64,000 bases of DNA from Trichococcus flocculiformis. GTDB lineage: Bacteria; Bacillota; Bacilli; Lactobacillales; Aerococcaceae. Both the position numbers and the translations under genes were made by a program. The notes beneath the pieces were generated by a model. The model was not told the origin of the DNA. It searched no databases and worked only from the letters and a program-made list of their open reading frames with translations. The stretch lies in the NCBI RefSeq assembly GCF_900113645.1, contig NZ_FOQC01000001.1, positions 59,093-123,092 on the forward strand, given 5' to 3'. Below, piece by piece: positions 1 through 9,178 of the stretch (positions within the stretch are counted from its first letter, which is position 1; each line of letters opens with the position of its first letter).

Positions 1-848
1 TCGCGGAATATTTCCGTGATATGGGTTACAGTGTAGCGATCATGGCTGATTCGACATCCCGTTGGGCGGAGGCCTTGCGTGAAATGTCAGGCCGTCTGGA
101 AGAGATGCCTGGTGACGAAGGGTATCCAGCCTACTTAGGAAGCCGAGTAGCTGAGTATTATGAACGGGCAGGGCGAGTATTGGCTTTAGGATCGGAAGAT
201 CGTGAAGGAAGCATTACGGCCATTGGAGCGGTATCGCCTCCTGGTGGTGACACCTCTGAGCCGGTAACGCAAAATACATTGCGCGTCGTCAAAGTATTCT
301 GGGCGCTCGATGCCACTTTAGCACAAAAAAGACATTTCCCATCCATGAACTGGTTGACTTCCTATTCCCTTTACAATACCGAAGTCGGGGAATACCTGAA
401 TAATGCCTTACAGACAAAATGGTCTGAAATGGTTCAGCATGCGATGAACCTTCTGCAGGAAGAGTCGGAATTGGAAGAAATCGTCCGCCTGGTCGGTATC
501 GAATCCTTGTCCGAGAAAGACCGTATGACGATGGCAATTGCGGAATCGTTGCGTGAGGATTACCTCCAGCAGAACGCTTTCGATGATGTGGATACGTATA
601 CTTCCCGCGAGAAACAATTGGCGATGCTGGATATGATTCTGAGCTTCGAAACAGAAGCACGTGAAGCAATGCGTTTAGGCGCGTACTTCAATGAAATCAT
701 TGAAGGTACAGTTGAATTGCGTGATCGGATTGCTAGAAGTAAATACATCAAGGAAGATAATCTTGCCGAAATGGAAAACATCAAGGCGGATATCAAAAAA
801 AGATTGCATGAAATTGTTGCGGAAGGAGGGATGACGCGCCATGCTTAA
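1..848 (+). CDS. ntpA: V-type ATPase catalytic subunit A, 3' part
   Basis: This is the C-terminal part of the catalytic A subunit of a V/A-type ATPase, the rotary membrane pump that couples ATP to Na+ or H+ transport. The reading frame is open from base 3, so the gene starts upstream of the window and the Walker A loop is not visible. The stretch [13 protein letters not shown], followed by GYPAYL and the SPPGGD segment, is typical of A subunits. The stop overlaps the start of ntpB by 8 bases, as expected for translational coupling. The A-B-D order matches the enterococcal ntp operon. Family assignment is secure. The ion pumped cannot be told from this subunit. Confidence 0.95.
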   Translation, partial: AEYFRDMGYSVAIMADSTSRWAEALREMSGRLEEMPGDEGYPAYLGSRVAEYYERAGRVLALGSEDREGSITAIGAVSPPGGDTSEPVTQNTLRVVKVFWALDATLAQKRHFPSMNWLTSYSLYNTEVGEYLNNALQTKWSEMVQHAMNLLQEESELEEIVRLVGIESLSEKDRMTMAIAESLREDYLQQNAFDDVDTYTSREKQLAMLDMILSFETEAREAMRLGAYFNEIIEGTVELRDRIARSKYIKEDNLAEMENIKADIKKRLHEIVAEGGMTRHA

Positions 849-2217
849 GGAATATAAAACAGTAACCGAAGTTGTAGGCCCGTTGATGGTTGTTGAGCAG
901 ATCGAGGGAGTCAAATTCGACGAGTTGGTTGAAATACAAATGCAAGACGGCGAAATCCGTCATGGTCAAGTTTTGGAAGTCAGCAAAGATAAAGCGATGG
1001 TGCAAATCTTTGAAGGCCCAAGCGGTATCAACATTAAAGACACGAAAGTCCGTTTCCGTGGAAAACCTCTTTCCATAGCTGTTTCTGAGGATATGGTAGG
1101 TCGGGTCTTCGATGGAATGGGGAATCCGATTGATGGCGGTCCGGAAATCATTCCGGAAATGAGCCTGGACATCAATGGTCAGGCGATCAACCCCGTTGCG
1201 CGTGATTATCCGGATGAGTTCATCCAAACGGGAATTTCGGCCATCGACCATCTGAACACACTCGTAAGAGGTCAGAAACTTCCTGTGTTCTCCGGTTCAG
1301 GTTTGCCACATAAAGAATTGGCTGCTCAAATCGCTCGTCAAGCGACGGTGTTGAACAGCGATGAAAAATTTGCGGTTGTATTTGCAGCAATGGGGATCAC
1401 TTTTGAAGAAAAAGAATATTTCATGGAAGATTTCCGCAAGACAGGAGCGATCGATCGTTCCGTCATGTTCATCAATTTGGCGAACGATCCAGCCATCGAA
1501 CGGATTGCCACACCTAAAATGGCTCTGACAGTCGCGGAATATCTGGCCTACGAAAAAGACATGCACGTTTTGGTCATCATGACTGACATGACCAACTATT
1601 GTGAGGCTTTGCGTGAAATTTCGGCAGCACGTCGTGAAGTGCCGGGTCGCCGTGGTTATCCCGGATACCTGTATACGAACCTTTCCACCTTGTACGAGCG
1701 TGCAGGCCGTATCATCGGCAAAAAAGGTTCGGTGACTCAAATCCCGATTCTTTCCATGCCGGAGGATGACATTACGCATCCAATCCCGGATTTGACGGGT
1801 TACATTACGGAAGGCCAAATCATTCTTTCACGTGAATTGAACAACTCAGGCATCAAGCCGCCGATCAACGTGTTGCCTTCGCTTTCACGTCTGAAAGACA
1901 AAGGTACGGGTGAAGGCAAGACAAGAAAAGACCATGCTCCAACCATGAACCAGTTGTTTGCGGCTTACGCAAAAGGAAAACAAGCTAAAGAATTGGCTGT
2001 CATCCTTGGAGAGTCCGCCTTGTCCAAGACGGACAAACTGTATGTGCAGTTCACAAAGCGTTTCGAAGAAGAATACATCAGTCAAGGGTTCTATACGAAC
2101 CGCACAATTGAAGAGACTTTGGCTTTGGGCTGGGAACTGTTGTCCATCCTGCCGGTAACGGAACTTAAGAGAATCAAGAGCGATATGATCGATGAGTTTA
2201 TGCCGAAGGGAGAGTGA
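841..2217 (+). CDS. ntpB: V-type ATPase regulatory subunit B
   Basis: This 458-residue protein is the non-catalytic B subunit that alternates with A in the V1 head. Typical sequence includes [17 protein letters not shown], the degenerate nucleotide-binding loop of B subunits, and [19 protein letters not shown]. Length is normal for the family. The start ATG lies inside the end of ntpA and is preceded by GGAAGGAGGG. ntpD follows after six bases, so A, B and D are one transcription unit. Confidence 0.97.
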   Translation: MLKEYKTVTEVVGPLMVVEQIEGVKFDELVEIQMQDGEIRHGQVLEVSKDKAMVQIFEGPSGINIKDTKVRFRGKPLSIAVSEDMVGRVFDGMGNPIDGGPEIIPEMSLDINGQAINPVARDYPDEFIQTGISAIDHLNTLVRGQKLPVFSGSGLPHKELAAQIARQATVLNSDEKFAVVFAAMGITFEEKEYFMEDFRKTGAIDRSVMFINLANDPAIERIATPKMALTVAEYLAYEKDMHVLVIMTDMTNYCEALREISAARREVPGRRGYPGYLYTNLSTLYERAGRIIGKKGSVTQIPILSMPEDDITHPIPDLTGYITEGQIILSRELNNSGIKPPINVLPSLSRLKDKGTGEGKTRKDHAPTMNQLFAAYAKGKQAKELAVILGESALSKTDKLYVQFTKRFEEEYISQGFYTNRTIEETLALGWELLSILPVTELKRIKSDMIDEFMPKGE

Positions 2218-2223
2218 TCGTCC

Positions 2224-2859
2224 ATGGCAAGATTGAATGTAAAGCCCACCCGGATGGAACTGTCCAACTTGAAATCGCGTCTGGTGCTATCCACCCGCGG
2301 CCATAAACTGCTGAAGGATAAGCAAGATGAATTGATGCGTCAATTCATCAATCTGATTCGCGAAAACAACATTCTGAGGGATGAAGTCGAAAAAGAATTG
2401 ACCGCCTCGATGCGTTCTTTCGTGGTAGCGAAGTCGCTTCTGAATGAGGCTTTCATTGAAGAACTGTTCGCTGTACCCGCTACGGCGGTTGAGTTGGACA
2501 TTCAAGAAAACAACATCATGAGCGTCGTCGTTCCCCAAATGAATTTTTCAATGGTTGATCAAGACGATAAATCCACAGATTTACAGTACGGTTACGTCAA
2601 CTCGAACGGTGAACTGGATGATGCGATCAAAAAGATTGAAGACATCCTTCCGAAATTACTTAAATTAACGGAAATCGAAAAAACATGCCAACTTCTTGCC
2701 GATGAGATCGAAAAAACAAGAAGGCGTGTAAATGCATTGGAATACAAAATGATTCCGCAATTGCAGGAGACGATCCGTTACATCCAAATGAAGCTCGAGG
2801 AGAACGAACGGTCGAGTATCGTCCGCATGATGAAAGTCAAAGACATGGGCGTTTCTTGA
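2224..2859 (+). CDS. ntpD: V-type ATPase central stalk subunit D
   Basis: This 211-residue protein is the central rotor shaft of the V-ATPase, a long antiparallel coiled coil that turns inside the A3B3 head. The N-terminal [15 protein letters not shown] and the C-terminal helix [18 protein letters not shown] are characteristic of subunit D. It is the last gene of the operon here and a terminator follows at once. Enterococcal operons often continue with further small genes, and none is seen here. Confidence 0.95.
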   Translation: MARLNVKPTRMELSNLKSRLVLSTRGHKLLKDKQDELMRQFINLIRENNILRDEVEKELTASMRSFVVAKSLLNEAFIEELFAVPATAVELDIQENNIMSVVVPQMNFSMVDQDDKSTDLQYGYVNSNGELDDAIKKIEDILPKLLKLTEIEKTCQLLADEIEKTRRRVNALEYKMIPQLQETIRYIQMKLEENERSSIVRMMKVKDMGVS

Positions 2860-2866
2860 TGCTTCC

Positions 2867-2903
2867 AGAACAAGACAGGGATACCCTTGTCTTGTTCTTT
2901 TTT
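2867..2903 (+). terminator. Intrinsic terminator of the ntp operon
   Basis: AGAACAAGACAGGG and CCCTTGTCTTGTTCT form a long stem with one bulged base and a 3-base loop, followed by a T-run. It closes the V-ATPase operon. Repeat element copy 1 begins a few bases after the T-run. Confidence 0.9.
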
Positions 2904-2910
2904 GACATAT

Positions 2911-3250
2911 AGGAATTTATAAAATTTTCCAGAGTGAAAAGTGCATCACTGTAGGTGTTTCACAATTTTGTAAAATGTTTCATGCATCTAAAATGATGTC
3001 CAGCTTCACGGGTTAGCCCTTCGGAAAAAAGAATAAGGAACCTCTTGTCTCTGCGAGCCAAGACATACTGTTCGACTAATCTGCTGACGCAGAAAGTCTC
3101 TCAGCAATTGCGCTCTACGATGCTCATTTGCATGGGACTCTTAGGGATTCATCCCTTAGAGTCCCAGTACAAGGTGACCGTAGGGAACGTTGCGAGGCCA
3201 GATTTCCTAAATTTCTTTCAGGGCTGAACGAACCCGTTCAGCTTTTCTTG
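2911..3250 (+). repeat. Structured intergenic repeat, copy 1 (candidate ncRNA)
   Basis: This is a 340-bp copy of an element also present at 26558-27030 and 61101-61377. Shared blocks, in order, are an AT-rich start (AGGAATTTATAAAATTT), a GTGAAA...TTTCAC region, TCCAGCTTCACGGGTTAGCC, a core hairpin and a final terminator. The core hairpin at 3134-3165 pairs GGGACTCT with AGAGTCCC perfectly, and an inner AGGGA/TCCCT stem has a TTCA loop. The last hairpin, GCTGAACG-AACC-CGTTCAGC at 3223-3242, is followed by TTTTCTT. At 3080-3093 this copy has a small hairpin (TCTGC-TGAC-GCAGA) where copy 2 carries a 78-base module. A short open frame inside (3045-3227) is not kept in the other copies, so I treat the element as non-coding. 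Whether it is transcribed from its own promoter is not visible. I do not recognise its family. Confidence 0.8.
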
Positions 3251-3345
3251 TCTTTCCGGCGCTTGTGAGAGGCGAGCGCATTCCATCCAAGGGGTGCAGT
3301 TGTTGGAAACGGTAACTAATAAAATGTTGGCGGAAGACTCCGGTA

Positions 3346-3359
3346 AAGGTTTTAACCTT
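3346..3359 (+). promoter_or_regulatory. Inverted repeat upstream of gmk, possible operator
   Basis: AAGGTTTTAACCTT is a 14-base inverted repeat. It differs at one position from the perfect palindrome AAGGTTTAAACCTT at 59588-59601 upstream of cshB. A possible extended -10 (TGT-TAAACT, 3370-3378) follows. A role as a protein site is inferred only from the match. Confidence 0.35.
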
Positions 3360-3450
3360 GATGAAATTGTGTTAAACTATGAAATAATAAACAGAACGCC
3401 GCATTAGGCTGTACGATGCTATAATAATATAATTGGATGGTGGGCATTAA

Positions 3451-4062
3451 ATGACAGAAAAAGGATTGTTGATTGTCTTATCCGGACCTTCGGGAGTAGG
3501 CAAAGGGACTGTGAGACAAGCAATTTTTTCTCGTGGTGAACGGGAGTTCATCTATTCGATTTCCGCTACGACCCGCAAAGCGCGTGAAGGGGAAGTGGAT
3601 GGCAAAGATTACTTCTTCAAGGAAAGAGAAGAATTCGAGAGAATGATCGCCGATAATGAACTGTTGGAATATACCGAGTATGTGGGGAATTACTATGGTA
3701 CGCCAATCGACTATGTAAGAAGAACATTGGACACAGGAAAAGATATTTTTCTGGAGATCGAAGTTCAAGGCGCCATGCAAGTGAAGGAACGGATGCCGGA
3801 AGGGATATTCATCTTTTTGACGCCTCCTGATATGACGGAATTGGAGTCACGGATCGTAAATCGTGGTACGGATGAATCGCCGATCATCAAACAAAGAATG
3901 GAAAAGGCTATTGAAGAGCTCAGTTTGATGCGGTATTATGATTATGCGGTAGAAAACGACACAGTAGAGAACGCGGTCCAGAAAGTGCTTGGCATCATCC
4001 AAAGCGAACACTTGAAAGTCTCACGGATTCTGGATACCATCTGTGCGGATGAAAGGGAGTAA
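3451..4062 (+). CDS. gmk: Guanylate kinase
   Basis: This 203-residue enzyme phosphorylates GMP to GDP with ATP, an essential step of guanine nucleotide synthesis and a point sensitive to (p)ppGpp in Firmicutes. The P-loop [10 protein letters not shown] is near residue 12, followed by [19 protein letters not shown] (the GMP-binding region), [10 protein letters not shown] and the lid. Length is standard. It is followed six bases later by rpoZ, the usual partner in Firmicutes. The upstream neighbours usual in Bacillus (remA, yicC) are replaced by a repeat element. Confidence 0.97.
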   Translation: MTEKGLLIVLSGPSGVGKGTVRQAIFSRGEREFIYSISATTRKAREGEVDGKDYFFKEREEFERMIADNELLEYTEYVGNYYGTPIDYVRRTLDTGKDIFLEIEVQGAMQVKERMPEGIFIFLTPPDMTELESRIVNRGTDESPIIKQRMEKAIEELSLMRYYDYAVENDTVENAVQKVLGIIQSEHLKVSRILDTICADERE

Positions 4063-4068
4063 AATAAT

Positions 4069-4284
4069 ATGATGTTATATCCTTCGATCGATAAATTGTT
4101 GGAGCAAGTGGATTCAAAATATTCAATGGTCATTCTTTCAAGCAAAAGAGCGCATGAATTGCATGGTCGCTCAGAACCTTTATTGGATCATTACCAGTCA
4201 TACAAGAATGTCGGACGTGCGCTGGAAGAAGTAGTTGCCGGCGAGTTGGAAATCGATCCGAATTCCATCATCCCTGAAAGATAA
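4069..4284 (+). CDS. rpoZ: RNA polymerase omega subunit
   Basis: This 71-residue omega subunit binds beta-prime and helps RNA polymerase assemble. The N-terminal MLYPSIDKLLEQVDSKYSM and the KRAHEL...KNVGRALEEVVAG segment are typical. It lies directly behind gmk and ends the two-gene unit before a terminator. Two ATG codons are adjacent at the start. Either would give nearly the same protein. Confidence 0.95.
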   Translation: MMLYPSIDKLLEQVDSKYSMVILSSKRAHELHGRSEPLLDHYQSYKNVGRALEEVVAGELEIDPNSIIPER

Positions 4285-4303
4285 CCGAATAGGAATGAAA
4301 AAA

Positions 4304-4347
4304 GACTACTGTTTTTGAACTTCAAAATCAGTAGTTTTATTTTTTTG
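4304..4347 (+). terminator. Intrinsic terminator after rpoZ
   Basis: ACTACTG and CAGTAGT close a stem that continues as TTTTGAA/TTCAAAA inside, followed by TTTTATTTTTTT. It ends the gmk-rpoZ unit. Confidence 0.85.
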
Positions 4348-4426
4348 ATGCCGAAAAAATCCGAGAAGACTTTATCGGTATAATTTAGTAAGATAGTGGT
4401 TAGAAAAAGGAATGGGAGGGTTTTAC

Positions 4427-6832
4427 GTGCAAATTGCAAAAGTGATTGTGGATATACCTGCCATGCAGACCAATCGTCCCTTTGATTATGCGATCCCTCC
4501 TGCTATGGAACAAAAGTTGGGCAAAGGGATGCGCGTTGAAGTGCCTTTCAACACTCGCGTCATCCAAGGGTTCATAACGGAAATTTCTGATCACACCGAT
4601 TTTGAAGGGGAACTGAAAGAAATCATCCAACCATTGGATATCGAGCCGGCATTGACCGAAGAGTTGCTGCTGTTGGGCGAGGAAATGGCGGAAACCGTTT
4701 ATGCCTATCGGATCCATTGTTACCAGACGATGTTGCCGCCTTTGATGAAGGCGAAGTACGAAAAAGAAATTGAGGTTGTCGATGAATTGGACGAGGAGAC
4801 TTTCTACGGACTTTTTCAAGGGAAAAGCAAAATGAGTTGGGAAGATGCCGTCGACCGCGGCATTTTGCCGCAACTGATCGAATTGAAGCGAGCCGGGAAG
4901 ATTGAAGTCAATTACATCCTCAAAAACCAGGCGAAGGCAAAAACGGTGCAGGTTTATTATTCCGATCTGGAAATGGGCAGTCTGGAAGATGCATACCACA
5001 GCCTGAAAAAATCAGCCAAGCAACAGCAAGCCCTGTTGGCGGCAATCATGTCCATGAACGGAACTCCGCTGACATCGAAAGAATACAAGGAACAATTCGA
5101 TATCGGGCCAAGCACGATCCGGACAGGAGTGGAAAAGGGGTGGCTTAAATCAGCGGACCGGGAAATTCTCCGGGATCCATTTAAGAATAGACAGTTCAAG
5201 CAAACGGGAGCGTTGCCCCTATCCGATGAACAAACGGCAGCTTTCCGGATGATGGCTGCCAGCATCAGAGAAGAACGGCACGAAGTTTTTTTGTTGCAAG
5301 GCGTTACGGGAAGCGGTAAGACCGAAGTCTATCTTCAACTGATTGCTGAAGTGATCAACCAAGGCAAGACGGCCCTGATGCTTGTGCCCGAAATTGCTTT
5401 GACTCCGCAGATGGTCAACCATTTCAAGAGCCGCTTCGGAAACCGCGTGGCCGTGATGCACAGTGCGTTGTCATCGGGAGAGAAGTACGATGAGTGGCGC
5501 AAAATTCACCGCGGTGATGCCGATGTCGTTGTCGGCGCGCGTTCTTCCATTTTCGCCCCGGTTCAGAATCTTGGCATCATCATTATGGACGAGGAACACG
5601 AGAGCACCTACAAACAGGACGAAAACCCGAAGTACCATGCCCGGAATGTAGCGATTTGGCGTGGGCAGCATAACCGTTGTCCGGTTGTTCTGGGTAGTGC
5701 GACGCCTTCATTAGAGTCGCGGGCCAGGGCACAAAAAAAGGTATACACCTTGGTCGAATTGAGAGGGCGTTTCAACCAACGCGCATTGCCTCAAGTCGAA
5801 ATTGTCGATATGCGTGATGAGTTCAAAGCGAACAACCGCAGCAGCTTTTCCATGCTGCTGCAGGAAAAGATTACGGATCGGCTACAGAAAAAACAGCAGA
5901 TTGTGCTGATGCTGAACAAAAGAGGTTATTCCTCTTTCATCATGTGCCGAGATTGCGGCTTTGTCCTTGAGTGCCCGAATTGTGACATCAGTCTGACTTT
6001 GCATATGGACAGCAAAACGATGAAATGCCATTACTGCGGCCACGAAGAAGCAATCCCCAACACCTGTCCGAAATGCAAAGGCCACAATTTTCGTTATTAC
6101 GGAACAGGAACCCAGAAAATCGAGGAAGAACTGCAGACGCTCTTTCCGGAGGCGCGCATTTTGCGCATGGATGTGGACACCACCCGCAAGAAAGGCGGCC
6201 ATGAGGCTATCCTCTCGGCTTTCGGGAGAGGCGAGGCCGACATCCTGCTAGGTACGCAGATGATTGCGAAAGGATTGGACTTTCCGAACATCACGTTGGT
6301 TGGTGTCATCAACGCGGATACTTCATTAGGATTACCTGATTTCCGGTCTTCGGAAAGGACGTTCCAACTGTTGACTCAAGTCAGCGGTCGTGCGGGCCGC
6401 GCCGAATTGTCCGGGGAAGTAATCGTACAGTCGTTTAATCCGGATCATTACGCCATTCTGTTTGCCCAACAGCACAACTACGAAGGCTTTTACCGTACTG
6501 AGATGTCGCTTCGTCATAAAGCAGGGTATCCACCGTATTTTTATACGGCGCTCATAACTGTCAGCAACCCCGACGAAAAGAAAGCGCAGAAGAAAATTTA
6601 TGAAATCCATGAGATCCTTCAAAAAAAACTTGAGCCTGACACGATCATGCTTGGGCCATCAAAGAGATCGATCGCGCGAGTGAACAATCGGTATTATTTT
6701 CAGATATTAGTGAAATATAAACAGGAAACTAAACTACATCCGGCATTGAAACAGATTTTGGATGAGTCACAAAAAGAAAATGCACGCGGTCTCTATATTT
6801 CGATCGATTCAGAGCCGGTCAATTTCTTCTAG
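4427..6832 (+). CDS. priA: Primosomal protein N' (replication restart helicase PriA)
   Basis: PriA is a 3'-5' helicase that recognises stalled forks and reloads the replisome. Walker A (GVTGSGKTE) is near residue 292 and the DEEH box near 388. A zinc-binding region with CRDCG, CPNC, CHYCG and CPKC pairs starts near 507, and motifs V-VI contain QVSGRAGRAE. I place the start at GTG 4427, because GGGAGGG lies six bases ahead of it; the in-frame ATG at 4412 sits on the binding site itself. In B. subtilis coaBC lies between rpoZ and priA, and def lies between priA and fmt. Both are absent here. Confidence 0.95.
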   Translation: MQIAKVIVDIPAMQTNRPFDYAIPPAMEQKLGKGMRVEVPFNTRVIQGFITEISDHTDFEGELKEIIQPLDIEPALTEELLLLGEEMAETVYAYRIHCYQTMLPPLMKAKYEKEIEVVDELDEETFYGLFQGKSKMSWEDAVDRGILPQLIELKRAGKIEVNYILKNQAKAKTVQVYYSDLEMGSLEDAYHSLKKSAKQQQALLAAIMSMNGTPLTSKEYKEQFDIGPSTIRTGVEKGWLKSADREILRDPFKNRQFKQTGALPLSDEQTAAFRMMAASIREERHEVFLLQGVTGSGKTEVYLQLIAEVINQGKTALMLVPEIALTPQMVNHFKSRFGNRVAVMHSALSSGEKYDEWRKIHRGDADVVVGARSSIFAPVQNLGIIIMDEEHESTYKQDENPKYHARNVAIWRGQHNRCPVVLGSATPSLESRARAQKKVYTLVELRGRFNQRALPQVEIVDMRDEFKANNRSSFSMLLQEKITDRLQKKQQIVLMLNKRGYSSFIMCRDCGFVLECPNCDISLTLHMDSKTMKCHYCGHEEAIPNTCPKCKGHNFRYYGTGTQKIEEELQTLFPEARILRMDVDTTRKKGGHEAILSAFGRGEADILLGTQMIAKGLDFPNITLVGVINADTSLGLPDFRSSERTFQLLTQVSGRAGRAELSGEVIVQSFNPDHYAILFAQQHNYEGFYRTEMSLRHKAGYPPYFYTALITVSNPDEKKAQKKIYEIHEILQKKLEPDTIMLGPSKRSIARVNNRYYFQILVKYKQETKLHPALKQILDESQKENARGLYISIDSEPVNFF

Positions 6833-6843
6833 GAGGTATACAA

Positions 6844-7797
6844 ATGGAAAAAATCATTTTTATGGGCACCCCGGAATTTTCAGTGCCCATTTTAGAGGCC
6901 TTATTGCAGCATGAGTATGATGTGATCGCAGTTGTCACACAACCGGACCGCCCGGTAGGCAGAAAGAAAATATTGACACCGTCTCCGGTGAAGGAAGCCG
7001 CGCTGAAGCATGGCCTGCCGGTTTATCAGCCAGAAAAAATTTCTGGCTCGCCAGAAATGGAAGAGCTGATCGCCTTGAATCCTGACCTGATTGTGACGGC
7101 GGCTTATGGGCAGTTTCTCCCGGTCAAACTGCTGAACGCTCCGCGTTTCCGCTCCATCAATGTGCATGCTTCTTTATTGCCGAAATATCGCGGCGGCGCA
7201 CCGGTCCATTACGCCATCATCAACGGGGAAATAGAGACCGGAGTCTCCATCATGTACATGGAGAAGAAAATGGATGCAGGGGCTGTGTTGGCGCAGAGAG
7301 CCATCCCCATCACCGAGCAGGATGATGTCGGGACGATGTTTTTGAAGTTGAGCGAACTCGGCAAGAATCTTTTGATCGAAACGTTACCTGATTTTTTCCA
7401 AGGCAATCTCGTGCCGCAAGAGCAGGATGAATCCACAGCCACTTTTTCGCCGAACATCAAGCGCGAAGAGGAACGCATCGATTGGTCCAAAACGGCTGCA
7501 CAAGTGGCCTTCCAAGTCCGTGGCATGCGTCCGTGGCCAGTGGCGCATACGCTTTTGGATGGGCAAAGGATCAAAGTATGGGCTGGACAAGCTGTCGAAA
7601 ATAGTACGACCCATGACTCGGGAACAGTATTCGCAACAGACAAGGAAGCTCTCTATGTGGCATGTGGGGAAGGCACCGTCTTCAAAATGACGGAACTCCA
7701 ACCTGCCGGGAAAAAACGCATGTCAGCGGCAGACTACCTGCGGGGCAGCGCCTGCGAAATTCATGAAGGCACAAGGTTTGAAACGGATGGACAATAA
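6844..7797 (+). CDS. fmt: Methionyl-tRNA formyltransferase
   Basis: This 317-residue enzyme formylates initiator Met-tRNA using 10-formyl-tetrahydrofolate. The N-terminal FMGTPEFSVPILEAL and VVTQPDRPVGR are characteristic. The catalytic segment is NVHASLLPKYRGGAPVHYAI, followed by the C-terminal tRNA-binding domain. AGGAGG lies seven bases ahead of the ATG. The end overlaps rsmB, so the two are coupled. Deformylase (def) is not next to it, unlike in many relatives. Confidence 0.97.
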   Translation: MEKIIFMGTPEFSVPILEALLQHEYDVIAVVTQPDRPVGRKKILTPSPVKEAALKHGLPVYQPEKISGSPEMEELIALNPDLIVTAAYGQFLPVKLLNAPRFRSINVHASLLPKYRGGAPVHYAIINGEIETGVSIMYMEKKMDAGAVLAQRAIPITEQDDVGTMFLKLSELGKNLLIETLPDFFQGNLVPQEQDESTATFSPNIKREEERIDWSKTAAQVAFQVRGMRPWPVAHTLLDGQRIKVWAGQAVENSTTHDSGTVFATDKEALYVACGEGTVFKMTELQPAGKKRMSAADYLRGSACEIHEGTRFETDGQ

Positions 7798-9151
7798 ACT
7801 GAAAAATAAAATCAAACACACAGTCCGTTACCTGGCTGTCGATATATTGGAGAGCGTGGAGAATGAGGGTGCGTATTCCAATCTTCTGCTGAATAAAGTC
7901 ATTCTATCCGAAAAGTTGTCGCCTAAGGATGCCGGCCTGTTGACCGAGATTGTCTACGGCGTCATCCAGCGGAAAATGACCTTGGATTATGGTCTTTCGT
8001 CATACATCAAAGATCCCAAAAAACAGCTTTCTTGGCTCAACAACTTACTGCGTGTCTCCGCCTATCAAATGGTCTATTTGACGAAGATTCCGGATCACGC
8101 TGTCCTTTTCGATGCCGTAGAAATAGCGAAAGTTAAGGGCCATGCCGGCATCGCCAGTTATGTGAACGGCGTGCTGCGGAATGTGCAACGCAATGGGCTT
8201 CGCGACTGGAAAACAATCAGCAACGCCAAGAAGCGCATCAGCGTAGGGGCCAGCATGCCGAAATGGCTCGTCGCTTATTTCATCGAAAGGATCGGTATCG
8301 AGGAAACCGAAAAGATGGCGTTCTCCTTATTGGAGGATCCGTTTGTCTCACTCAGGTTGCAGTCAAATGAAATCTCACGGGAAGAGGCTATAGGACTGCT
8401 CAAAGCGGAAGGTTATGATGTGGTCGCGAGTCCTGTTTCTCCTGTGGGCATCCGGATCCACGGTGGGAAAATCGTTGACTCCCCGCTATTCAAAGACGGC
8501 ATGCTTACGATTCAGGACGAATCTAGCCAATTGGTCGCACCGGTCGGGGAACTGGAAAAGGATTTTCTGGTTTTGGACAGCTGTGCCGCACCGGGTGGAA
8601 AAACGACGCACATGGCCAGTTACCTCTCGGCTTCGGAAAACGGCAAAGTCATCGCTTTGGATATGTATGAGCATAAGATAAGCTTGATCAACCAAAATGC
8701 CGAGCGTCTGCATGTGTCCGATCGCATCGAAACCCATGTTCTGGATGCGAAAGAAGCAGTTCACGCATTCGCACCAGAATCCTTTGATGTCATTTATGTT
8801 GATGCACCTTGTTCGGGGCTGGGATTGATGCGCCGGAAGCCGGAAATCAAATATGTGAAAAATGCACAGGACTTTTTGGATTTGCATCAAGAACAAATTC
8901 TGATTCTGAACTCGGTCAGTTCGTTGTTGAAAAAAGGTGGACGTTTAGTATACAGTACATGTACACTGACTACAGAAGAAAATCAAATGTCTGTACGGAC
9001 ATTCCTTGAAAATCATGCTGAATTTGCAATTGTCCCGATACGCTCCGAATATTTGGATAAAAAATCTTTCACTGCTGAAGGATTCGTGCAAATTTATCCG
9101 CATGATTATGGAACTGATGGATTTTTCATCAGCTGTATGGTAAAAAGGTAA
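7787..9151 (+). CDS. rsmB: 16S rRNA (cytosine-967-C5) methyltransferase RsmB
   Basis: This protein has an NusB-like N-terminal domain (YLAVDILESVENEGAYSNLLL) and a SAM-dependent RNA methyltransferase domain. DSCAAPGGKTTHMA is the SAM loop, VDAPCSGLGLMRRKPE carries the PC motif, and YSTCT carries the second cysteine that releases the product. I prefer ATG 7787 (454 residues), because homologues begin just before the NusB-like region. ATG 7763 would add eight residues. Either start overlaps fmt. Confidence 0.92.
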   Translation: MDNKLKNKIKHTVRYLAVDILESVENEGAYSNLLLNKVILSEKLSPKDAGLLTEIVYGVIQRKMTLDYGLSSYIKDPKKQLSWLNNLLRVSAYQMVYLTKIPDHAVLFDAVEIAKVKGHAGIASYVNGVLRNVQRNGLRDWKTISNAKKRISVGASMPKWLVAYFIERIGIEETEKMAFSLLEDPFVSLRLQSNEISREEAIGLLKAEGYDVVASPVSPVGIRIHGGKIVDSPLFKDGMLTIQDESSQLVAPVGELEKDFLVLDSCAAPGGKTTHMASYLSASENGKVIALDMYEHKISLINQNAERLHVSDRIETHVLDAKEAVHAFAPESFDVIYVDAPCSGLGLMRRKPEIKYVKNAQDFLDLHQEQILILNSVSSLLKKGGRLVYSTCTLTTEENQMSVRTFLENHAEFAIVPIRSEYLDKKSFTAEGFVQIYPHDYGTDGFFISCMVKR

Positions 9152-9178
9152 ATGATAAGAAAGAATTGAGGGGAAAGA

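Noticed and set aside
1297..1818. Long open frame on minus inside ntpB
   Set aside because: It is a shadow of a conserved gene. It has no family resemblance and no ribosome binding site.
3045..3227. Short open frame inside repeat copy 1
   Set aside because: The frame is not kept in copies 2 and 3, where insertions and deletions break it. The base pairing is kept instead.
2911..3250. T-box or amino-acid riboswitch for the repeat
   Set aside because: There is no T-box sequence, copy 3 has no downstream plus-strand gene, and the genes after copies 1 and 2 (gmk, rnc) are unrelated.
4400..4999. Open frame on minus overlapping the start of priA
   Set aside because: It is antisense to the PriA N-terminal domain, with no recognisable motif.
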